From NCBI GenBank assembly GCA_003531155.1, contig DQHR01000037.1, positions 1-6,196 of the forward strand: a DNA stretch of 6,196 nucleotides. The letters run 5' to 3'. The DNA is from Bacteroidales bacterium (lineage in GTDB: Bacteria > Bacteroidota > Bacteroidia > Bacteroidales > Tenuifilaceae). Both the position numbers and the translations under genes were made by a program. Numbering within the stretch: the stretch's first letter is position 1; the number at the start of each line of letters is the position of its first letter. The notes below the pieces were generated by a model. The model was given only the letters and a program-made list of their open reading frames with translations, was not told the DNA's origin and ran no database searches. This document shows, one piece after another, positions 1 to 5,714 of the stretch.

Positions 1-132
1 AAAACTGGTTACCCCAACATTATCGGTTGCAGTAGGTGCTATCCATGATACTGTCGCATATGCTTTACCAGCATCGGTGCTCACTGTGATATTTGAAGGC
101 ATACCTGTTATTACAGGTTTTTCGGTATCGAC
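1..132 (-). other. Start of a HYR (hyalin repeat) domain, cut by the window edge
   Basis: Residues 1114-1157 read as the opening of a HYR module: DTEKPVITGMPSNITVSTDAG, then VSWIAPTATDN and VGVTSF. The layout (D-x-x-x-P-x-I, NITV-STDAGKA, W-x-AP-x-ATDN-x-GV) matches the HYR family. The positions that usually hold cysteine (before the P-x-NI segment, after AGK, and after ATDN) hold G, A and V here. HYR domains are Ig-like extracellular modules. More copies probably follow outside the window. Confidence 0.75.
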
Positions 133-3100
133 AAATGGGATAACAGCAGCAGAGGCAGATGAAGGGTTGCTGTTCCCTAATGAGTTGGTTGCAACAACGG
201 TAAAAGTGTAGGGAGTACCATTGGTCAATCCGGTTACAGTTAAGGGGCTTGATGTTCCAGTTGCCGTTATACTACCAGGGTTTGATGTTACAGTATAACT
301 TATTATAGCACTTCCTCCGTTTGAAACAGGGGCATTAAAACTAACAGTTGCCTGCAGTACTCCTGCTGTAGCCACTACATCGGTTGGGGCATTGGGAACA
401 GCATCGAGCGTGGTGAATGACACCTCGTCGCCGTATGATGTTCCAGCGTAATTTGTGGCAAAAGCCTTTACAAAATACTGTGTAAGCGGCATTAGGTTGG
501 TTATGGTGCTGGTAAATGAACCTGTTGCTGTTGCTACACCTTGTTCTGTTTTGGTAGATAAGGCAACGGTTGGATTACTGGCTGTACTCCAAACTATTCC
601 ATATTGTATGGGGTTTGGTGTACCTAAATCAGTAATAGTTCCATTTCCAGTTGCAGTGGTTGCTGTAATGGCAGTAATGGCTTGAGTGGTAACAGTTGGA
701 ACTTTTAAATTAACATAAACCCCCGCAAGATTAGGCGTAGCGAAAGTGAGCAGAGCATTATTTCCATTTACATCTTTTAGGGTTGCATCATTTGCGGTGA
801 TACTTGAAGCTATGGACATGCCATCAATATCGAGGTCTCCACTGGCTACTGTATAGCTAAATACCAATGCGCTTGTACCAGAACCTGATACATAAGCTGC
901 AATTACGGTATTGTTACCTATTGTAAGGTTGATATATGGATTACCACCTGAGGTAGCAACAACTACAGGTTCATTAAAATTCATCGTGAATGTAAGCGGT
1001 TGACCTGTTATAAAGTTACCATTAGCTGGGGTAGAAACTGAAGTAATCGTAGGAACTACGCCATCAACTTTTACAGAAGCTAAAGGGATGAAGGTATTGG
1101 GCAAAGACATAAATACTACATTATTACCAGTAGCATCCTTAAACGTTGCTCCATTTAACTGTACGTTAAGAATAGCACCAATCCCATCAGCATCATAATC
1201 GTTATTGGCAACCGTATAACGGAAAATTATTTGTTGGGTACCCGAACCTGAAACATAGTTTGCCCTGGCAGTACTGGCACCTATCATTAATTGCATAAAA
1301 GGAACTCCTAATGTGGTGTTTACAATTACATTATCGTTAAAGTTTGTAACAAATTCTATATCTTGCCCCATAATACGGGCTTGAGTTGGCAGATTTATAC
1401 TGATTTGCTTTGGAGCAACTGCATCTACCTTAATGCCAGTGGTGGCAGCAACGTTTTTCAAGGTAAGATCGGCATCAGCACCAGCAGCACTTTGAATCGT
1501 ACCGCCATTAAGATCTATTGCTCCAATAGTTATACCATCGTCATCGATATTTCCTTCTGCAACAGTATACCTAAAGACTAAGCTGCTGGTACCTGAGCCG
1601 CTTACGTAGGCTGCTGCAACGTTTCCACCGGTATTTAGCCCTATTGTTAGGCTTGGGTTTCCGGTTACCGTTTCGGGTATATCGAAGTTTACAGTAAAGG
1701 TTAGCGTATCGCCCGTTTTGTAGTAGCCGTTGGTGGGGACTGCAACGCTAGTCACAACAGGAGTTGGCGCTGAGAATGGCGTAACTGGAGCCGAAGCCGA
1801 TGAGGCTACACTACTCCCAAACGAGTTCGAAGCAACAACGGTAAAGGTATATGCCTGCCCTGAGGTTAACCCCGTAACGGCAATTGGACTTTGAGTACCA
1901 GTTCCAGTTTTCGCATCAGGGTTAGATGTTACTGTATAGTTTGTAATGGGCGAACCCCCATTCGATGTTGGAGGGGTAAAGGATACATTCGCTTTGAAAT
2001 TCCCCGCAACAGCAGTTACCGCGGTTGGGGCACCCGGAGCAGAGGGGATAACAAATCCCGCTGTCCAATTTGAGATACCTGTTGGCTGTAGGGTGAAGTT
2101 GTTTAGTGCACCATCCTTTTTACCAGCAGTAACGGCATCGGTTAGCGTAGTAACTGTAGTATTATTGCCAGCAGTTGTTCCCTGGTTGAAACGGTAGTAG
2201 TGAAGCAAACCCGCTTCGTTGCCAACAAAATCGGTTGCACCGGTTGTTACTTCGGCTTGATTAAGCGTCTTATTCCAGATACTTAAGTTATCAATACATC
2301 CGTTGAAGTATGCATCGCTAGACCAGTTCGATTTTCCAATGTATTGCTTTGTGCGCACAAGGGTGTTTGGAAGATTGAAACCTGTAACGGTTTTTTCTAA
2401 AACCCCATCAACATATATTTTGGCTTCGCCTGTAGCCGAAACAGTAAAGGCTATATAATACCATTGGTTTAAGTTGAAATTCGTTTGGCTGTTCAGGTCA
2501 GTTCCGGCACTTCCCTTACGAATAGAGAAAGTGAGGTTGCTGCTCGTCCCGTTATTCGCTATTTGGATATTATCGGCATTGGAGCCGGTTCCCATATCTA
2601 TTATCCGCGACCAGGAGTTAAACTTGTTCCATTTGATGTATCCAGTTATGCTTATCCCGGCGCTAAAGTTTGGGGCATCAGTTGCACTGATATCAACGTA
2701 ATCGTCAACTCCATCAAACTGTAAGCAGTTGTTTCCAGCGGTCCTTTCAATCCAGTTGGAGGTATATCCCAAATCGAAGTTGGTAAGAGTTCCATTGAAA
2801 TGATTTGAAGTTTTATCCAACAACGAAGTGGCCGTATTATTTGCTCCGTTAGCAACTCCTTGATTGAAGTTGTAATAGGCAATTAATCCACTTTCGGTAC
2901 CCACTAATTCAGATTTCATATTTGCGTTTATATCGGCAGAAGTAAGCGCTATATTCCAGATACGAAATTCGTCCATACTGCCTTTATAGAGCCTTCCACC
3001 ATACCACCCACCGATTGTGGCATTGGTTAAATTGGCTACGGGCATTGTTGGTGTATTGTAACTGCCGCTTTCAACTCCATTTAGGTAGAAAATAATCTTT

Positions 3101-3471
3101 TTGGCTACACCATCGTAGGTCATTGCAATATGTTGCCATACATTTACTGTGGGGTTTGTTGTCATTTTTGGCCAGTCGCCACTTGTTTCAGCCGTATTCA
3201 ATCCGTTTATAGACAGCATCAGTTTGCCTCCTAAGAATTGGAAATGGACCGACCCTGTAGCCCAGGCATCGGTATTTACCAGTGCCATATCGGATGCGAT
3301 TGTTTCCGGGTTTATCCATGCTTCAATACTAAAGCTAGTTAGGTTTGTACCAATGGCAGGAATGGTAACAAAATCGTTTGTTCCATCAAAATGCAGGGCA
3401 TTGTTTTGTGAAAAACCTTTCAATAAAGAAATAAAGCAAAAGGCAGCAATCAAAAGTAATTTTCTTCTCAT
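1..3471 (-). CDS. Large secreted multidomain surface protein (LamG x2, FN3, Ca-loop repeats x3, FN3 x2, HYR), 3' end outside window
   Basis: The frame is open for 1157 codons from ATG (3469-3471) to the left edge. The start is supported by an immediate signal peptide: MRRK, a hydrophobic stretch at residues 5-17, then GFS before Q22, a probable signal peptidase I site. Modules in order: LamG 1 (about 24-241), LamG 2 (248-469), FN3 (478-566), three Ig-like repeats (571-924), an FN3-like domain (925-1023) with the YGIVWST and YFVKAFATNYAGTSYG patterns, a second close FN3 (1025-1113), and the start of a HYR domain (from 1114). LamG, FN3 and HYR modules commonly bind glycans or proteins, or act as spacers, so an extracellular adhesin-like role is likely. 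No catalytic domain is visible. In this phylum such proteins usually end in a type IX secretion signal, which would lie outside the window. The gene diverges from the ABC-F gene. The ligand is unknown. Confidence 0.93.
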   Translation of the reverse strand, partial: MRRKLLLIAAFCFISLLKGFSQNNALHFDGTNDFVTIPAIGTNLTSFSIEAWINPETIASDMALVNTDAWATGSVHFQFLGGKLMLSINGLNTAETSGDWPKMTTNPTVNVWQHIAMTYDGVAKKIIFYLNGVESGSYNTPTMPVANLTNATIGGWYGGRLYKGSMDEFRIWNIALTSADINANMKSELVGTESGLIAYYNFNQGVANGANNTATSLLDKTSNHFNGTLTNFDLGYTSNWIERTAGNNCLQFDGVDDYVDISATDAPNFSAGISITGYIKWNKFNSWSRIIDMGTGSNADNIQIANNGTSSNLTFSIRKGSAGTDLNSQTNFNLNQWYYIAFTVSATGEAKIYVDGVLEKTVTGFNLPNTLVRTKQYIGKSNWSSDAYFNGCIDNLSIWNKTLNQAEVTTGATDFVGNEAGLLHYYRFNQGTTAGNNTTVTTLTDAVTAGKKDGALNNFTLQPTGISNWTAGFVIPSAPGAPTAVTAVAGNFKANVSFTPPTSNGGSPITNYTVTSNPDAKTGTGTQSPIAVTGLTSGQAYTFTVVASNSFGSSVASSASAPVTPFSAPTPVVTSVAVPTNGYYKTGDTLTFTVNFDIPETVTGNPSLTIGLNTGGNVAAAYVSGSGTSSLVFRYTVAEGNIDDDGITIGAIDLNGGTIQSAAGADADLTLKNVAATTGIKVDAVAPKQISINLPTQARIMGQDIEFVTNFNDNVIVNTTLGVPFMQLMIGASTARANYVSGSGTQQIIFRYTVANNDYDADGIGAILNVQLNGATFKDATGNNVVFMSLPNTFIPLASVKVDGVVPTITSVSTPANGNFITGQPLTFTMNFNEPVVVATSGGNPYINLTIGNNTVIAAYVSGSGTSALVFSYTVASGDLDIDGMSIASSITANDATLKDVNGNNALLTFATPNLAGVYVNLKVPTVTTQAITAITATTATGNGTITDLGTPNPIQYGIVWSTASNPTVALSTKTEQGVATATGSFTSTITNLMPLTQYFVKAFATNYAGTSYGDEVSFTTLDAVPNAPTDVVATAGVLQATVSFNAPVSNGGSAIISYTVTSNPGSITATGTSSPLTVTGLTNGTPYTFTVVATNSLGNSNPSSASAAVIPFVDTEKPVITGMPSNITVSTDAGKAYATVSWIAPTATDNVGVTSF
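133..399 (-). repeat. FN3 domain copy B (residues 1025-1113)
   Basis: This 89-residue fibronectin type III module is close to copy A, with an ungapped alignment of 57/89 identities counted by hand. Shared stretches include YTVTSNP, the VTGLT turn, YTFTVVA and the SSASA exit. It directly precedes the HYR domain. Confidence 0.85.
403..699 (-). repeat. FN3-like domain of the Bacteroidota type (residues 925-1023)
   Basis: This segment follows the three calcium-loop repeats. It shows the pattern ITATTATGNGTITDLG, then YGIVWSTASNPT, then a TGSFTSTITNLMPLTQYFVKA-like core, ending YGDEVSFTT. This layout is frequent in secreted Bacteroidota proteins and is related to FN3. It is distinct from the two close FN3 copies in the same gene and probably serves as a spacer or binding module. 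It is listed as a repeat because it is one unit in a string of beta-sandwich modules. Confidence 0.7.
700..1761 (-). repeat. Three tandem Ig-like repeats with DxDxDG-type loops
   Basis: Repeats of about 116-120 residues lie at 1414-1761, 1054-1413 and 700-1053. Each starts with a P-x-(V/I)-x-S-(V/I)-type strand, then a TGDTLTFTVNF-like segment (degenerate in the middle copy). Next comes YVSGSGT with a following hydrophobic strand ending in YTVA, then an acidic loop. The loops read NIDDDG (residues 641-646), DYDADG (758-763) and DLDIDG (879-884). They match the spacing of DxDxDG calcium-binding loops. Each repeat closes with a K-D/N-V-type turn and a VKVD-like strand. I know this repeat type from other bacterial surface proteins but cannot assign a family name with certainty. 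Calcium binding is inferred from the motif. Confidence 0.82.
1774..2040 (-). repeat. FN3 domain copy A (residues 478-566)
   Basis: This is a fibronectin type III module of 89 residues, from APGAPTAV to SAPVTPF. It has the core patterns SNGGSPITNYTV, VTGLTSGQAYTFTVVASNS and a serine/alanine-rich exit. It aligns without gaps to copy B at 133-399; counting by hand gives 57 identical residues of 89. The match suggests duplication within the gene, with about 460 residues of other modules now between the copies. Confidence 0.85.
2065..3402 (-). repeat. Tandem pair of LamG/concanavalin-like domains
   Basis: Two consecutive copies of about 220 residues each (2749-3402 and 2065-2730) lie at the N-terminus of the surface protein. 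Copy 1 opens with ALHFDGTNDFVTI and copy 2 with CLQFDGVDDYVDI. Both carry the late Laminin_G_3-type motif, DEFRIWNIAL in copy 1 and DNLSIWNKTL in copy 2. Both end with a YY-x-FNQG segment and a short SNW motif. The matching order of landmarks indicates an old internal duplication. Sequence between the landmarks has diverged considerably. The fold is a jelly-roll that in this family usually binds carbohydrate or protein; the ligand cannot be read from the sequence. Confidence 0.85.
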
Positions 3472-3516
3472 ATCAATACTATTAATTTCTATTTATTGGC
3501 TTTAAATAGCCATATT

Positions 3517-3534
3517 CAAAATTTCGAAAACATA
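3517..3534 (-). promoter_or_regulatory. Weak candidate -7 elements for the surface-protein gene
   Basis: Read on the minus strand, TATGTTTT (3527-3534) and AAATTTTG (3517-3524) each differ by one base from the Bacteroidota -7 consensus TAnnTTTG. They lie about 45-60 bases upstream of the ATG at 3471, a plausible distance. Neither has a TTG at the expected -33 spacing, so this is only a pointer to the likely promoter zone. A short TGGCT/AGCCA dyad at 3497-3512 would fall in the 5' leader. Confidence 0.25.
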
Positions 3535-3897
3535 TATTATCTAGAATTAAATAAATTCTCCAGAAAATAAATCGATATCAAAATAAGCGAGACTTAAGAG
3601 AAGTTTACTTATCAGTACATACAAAATAGTGTACGTTTTGATAAATTTTGAGAAAGTCGAAAATACTTAACTACCTATAAAAATGTCTGTATCTATTACT
3701 CTTTGAGAGTATTAATGATTTTAAATTGAAAAACAGCAGATATTATGATTAATTAGAAAGCATCTTTTTTAAAAAACCAATGAAAACCAAACCGTAATTT
3801 TTTCAGAACCATACTGTATGATGAAAAATTGTAACCGCTAATTTTTATATTGAGGTTATGAGAAGATTTCTTGAATAAATATGACAATTTACCAATA

Positions 3898-3928
3898 TGC
3901 CAATGAGACAATTATAGTTTCATTGGCA
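3898..3928. repeat. 12-bp inverted repeat with 7-base loop in the divergent gap
   Basis: The left arm TGCCAATGAGAC (3898-3909) and right arm GTTTCATTGGCA (3917-3928) pair over 12 bp. On a plus-strand transcript there is one G-U wobble. The loop is AATTATA. A short ATTTTC follows, not a long T-run, so it is a weak terminator candidate at best. It lies about 60 bases upstream of the ABC-F -7 element. A regulator-binding site or the end of a small transcript are both possible. Confidence 0.7.
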
Positions 3929-3988
3929 CATTTTCAAATTGGCTAATTGATTATTTCACTTTTTCCTTTTCTACCAATTTAATTTATA

Positions 3989-3996
3989 TACCTTTG
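3989..3996 (+). promoter_or_regulatory. Probable Bacteroidota -7 promoter element of the ABC-F gene
   Basis: TACCTTTG is an exact match to the TAnnTTTG consensus of the primary sigma factor in Bacteroidota. It would place the transcription start near 4002 and leave a 5' leader of roughly 45-50 bases before the ATG at 4050. The -33 region (near 3966-3970) is T-rich without a clear TTG. The leader has no Shine-Dalgarno sequence (AACCAAATATTTAG precedes the start), which is normal in this phylum. Confidence 0.55.
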
Positions 3997-4049
3997 CACG
4001 CTTTTTAATCGCCTTTCACTCGATAATAATTTACAAACCAAATATTTAG

Positions 4050-5663
4050 ATGATTACAGTTTCAAATCTAGGCGTTCAGTTCGGTAAGCGCACATTATTC
4101 CAAGAAGTCAACATGAAATTTACTCCTGGCAACTGCTATGGGATAATTGGTGCAAATGGGGCAGGGAAATCAACCTTTTTAAAAATGCTTTATGGCGAGG
4201 TTGATAACATGAGGGGTTCGGTAACTTTTGGTCCACGCGAGCGCCTTTCTGTACTTAAGCAAAATCACTACGAGTTCGACGATTGCGTTGTTCTCGATAC
4301 TGTTCTTATGGGTCACTCTAGGCTTTGGAAAATAATGCACGAGAAAGATGCTCTATACTTAAAACCCGATTTCAACGAGGAGGATGGACATAAGGTATCG
4401 GAGCTGGAGCACCAGTTCGAGGAGATGGATGGTTGGAACGCACATAGCGATGCCGCTAGTCTTTTAAGCGGATTAGGTATTAAGGAGGAGCATCACAGCA
4501 AGTATATGCGCGAGCTTAGCGGTAAGGAGAAAGTTAAGGTTCTTTTAGCGCAAGCGCTATTTGGTAAACCTGATAATCTCCTACTCGATGAGCCTACCAA
4601 CGACCTCGACCTTGAAACCGTAAGCTGGTTAGAGAATTATCTTTCAAACTTCGAAAACACTGTATTAGTAGTATCTCACGATAGGCACTTTTTAGATTCA
4701 ATTTGTACGCACATTGTCGATATCGATTTTAGTAAGGTGCAGATGTTTGCTGGTAACTATAGCTTTTGGTACGAATCGAGTCAACTGGCATTAAGACAGC
4801 AAATGGCTCAGAATAAAAAGGCTGAGGAGAAGAAGAAGGAACTTCAGGAATTTATTCAGCGCTTTAGTGCAAACGTTGCAAAATCGAAGCAGACAACTAG
4901 TCGCAAAAAGATGATTGAAAAGCTCAATATTGAGGAGATTCAACCATCGACCCGAAAATATCCTGGAATCATATTTACTCCAGAACGCGAGGTTGGAAAT
5001 GTTATCCTTGAGGTTGAAAATCTTTCAAGAAAAGTTGAAGGAGTAACGCTTTTCAAAGATGTTAATTTCAGAGTTGAGAAAGACGATAAAATTGCTTTTC
5101 TATCGCGCGATTCAAGAGCGTTAACCGCTTTGTTCGAAATTCTAAGCGGTCATGCCATGCCAGATGCAGGCTCGTTCAGTTGGGGACAAACGATTACCTA
5201 TGCTTACCTTCCATTAGAAAACGAGGAGTTCTTTAAAAAAGACATTACGCTAATTGACTGGTTAGCTCAATATTCAACGGATACGCTTGAATCGTTCCTT
5301 AGAGGTTTCCTTGGAAAGATGCTTTTCTCTGGAGAGGATATCTTCAAAAAGGCAACAGTTTTGTCGGGTGGTGAGAAAGTTCGTTGTATGATTGCCAAGA
5401 TGATGCTCAAAAATGCCAACGTAATGCTACTCGATTCGCCAACAAACCACTTAGATCTTGAATCTATTCAGGCATTCAACAATACCCTAATCAACTTTAA
5501 GGGGGTTATTCTAATGTCATCGCATGACCATGAGTTTATCGAAACTGTTTGTAACCGAATCATCGAAATTACTCCAAACGGTATGATTGATAAGCGCATG
5601 GATTACGACGATTATATTAGCAACGAGAAGATACAAGAGCAGAGAAGTTCCTTATACAAATAA
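4050..5663 (+). CDS. ybiT: ABC-F family ATPase, YbiT type, with degenerate second ATP site
   Basis: This complete 537-residue protein has two ABC domains and no membrane segments. ABC-F proteins bind the ribosomal E site and influence translation; YbiT is among the less understood members. Domain 1 has an intact Walker A (GANGAGKST, 34-42), signature LSGKE (156-160, fourth position K instead of G), Walker B LLLDEPTNDLD (177-187) and switch SHD (209-211). The charged interdomain linker spans about 243-310 and includes RFSANVAKSKQTTSRKK. Domain 2 has LSRDSRALTA (351-360) where Walker A belongs, so the lysine is L358. It has an intact signature LSGGE (438-442), a Walker B region LLDSPTNHLD with S463 in place of the catalytic glutamate, and SHD (491-493). 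Only the site built from domain 1 Walker motifs and the domain 2 signature looks able to hydrolyse ATP. YbiT assignment rests on remembered E. coli YbiT (about 530 residues) and shared motifs such as LDTV-x-MGH and ITP near the end. A resistance role is not indicated. Confidence 0.95.
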   Translation: MITVSNLGVQFGKRTLFQEVNMKFTPGNCYGIIGANGAGKSTFLKMLYGEVDNMRGSVTFGPRERLSVLKQNHYEFDDCVVLDTVLMGHSRLWKIMHEKDALYLKPDFNEEDGHKVSELEHQFEEMDGWNAHSDAASLLSGLGIKEEHHSKYMRELSGKEKVKVLLAQALFGKPDNLLLDEPTNDLDLETVSWLENYLSNFENTVLVVSHDRHFLDSICTHIVDIDFSKVQMFAGNYSFWYESSQLALRQQMAQNKKAEEKKKELQEFIQRFSANVAKSKQTTSRKKMIEKLNIEEIQPSTRKYPGIIFTPEREVGNVILEVENLSRKVEGVTLFKDVNFRVEKDDKIAFLSRDSRALTALFEILSGHAMPDAGSFSWGQTITYAYLPLENEEFFKKDITLIDWLAQYSTDTLESFLRGFLGKMLFSGEDIFKKATVLSGGEKVRCMIAKMMLKNANVMLLDSPTNHLDLESIQAFNNTLINFKGVILMSSHDHEFIETVCNRIIEITPNGMIDKRMDYDDYISNEKIQEQRSSLYK

Positions 5664-5704
5664 AAAAGAAAGCACTTTGAATTAATCAAAGTGCTTTCTT
5701 TTTT
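5662..5704. terminator. Bidirectional intrinsic terminator between convergent genes
   Basis: A perfect 19-bp inverted repeat has left arm 5662-5680, loop ATTAA (5681-5685) and right arm 5686-5704. The core pair is AAAGCACTTTGA/TCAAAGTGCTTT. The outer arms are A-rich on the left and T-rich on the right, giving a U-tract in both directions. It begins inside the ABC-F stop codon (TAA 5661-5663) and ends 10 bases before the stop codon of the convergent gene, so it can serve both. Confidence 0.93.
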
Positions 5705-5714
5705 AGCCTTTCAA

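Larger units (their letters stand above)
3472..4049. other. 578-base AT-rich divergent intergenic region
   Basis: This gap separates the start codons of the surface-protein gene (leftward) and the ABC-F gene (rightward). It is markedly more AT-rich than either gene. No reading frame in it looks coding; the longest I followed is a 21-codon frame at 3881-3946 that overlaps the hairpin. It holds a strong hairpin (3898-3928), small dyads at 3498-3511, 3615-3634 and 3697-3711, a promoter-like element at 3989-3996, and weak promoter-like matches for the leftward gene near 3517-3534. The rest, about 3720-3890, shows no recognisable element. Confidence 0.8.

Noticed and set aside
3149..3505. A 118-codon plus-strand open frame across the start of the surface-protein gene
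   Set aside because: It is antisense to the signal peptide and LamG 1 coding sequence, which have clear homology features. Its translation shows no domain pattern. The shorter plus-strand frames at 455-685, 1363-1581, 1891-2197 and 2474-2724, and the minus-strand frame at 2652-2882 in another phase, are shadows for the same reason.
3881..3946. A 21-codon open frame (starts MTIYQYANE) in the intergenic gap
   Set aside because: It is very short, overlaps the 12-bp hairpin, and has no supporting homology or ribosome-binding signal that could be judged in this phylum.
5103..5129. Frameshift or sequencing error as the cause of the missing Walker A in ABC-F domain 2
   Set aside because: The residues on both sides align in frame with the family without a length change, the hydrophobic pattern is kept, and the second substitution (S463) is far away. 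Matching loss at two motifs argues against an error.
4050..5663. ABC-F antibiotic-resistance (ribosome protection) protein
   Set aside because: The overall sequence follows the housekeeping YbiT type. The interdomain linker is of ordinary length and not the extended kind seen in many resistance ABC-Fs. There is no resistance or mobile context.
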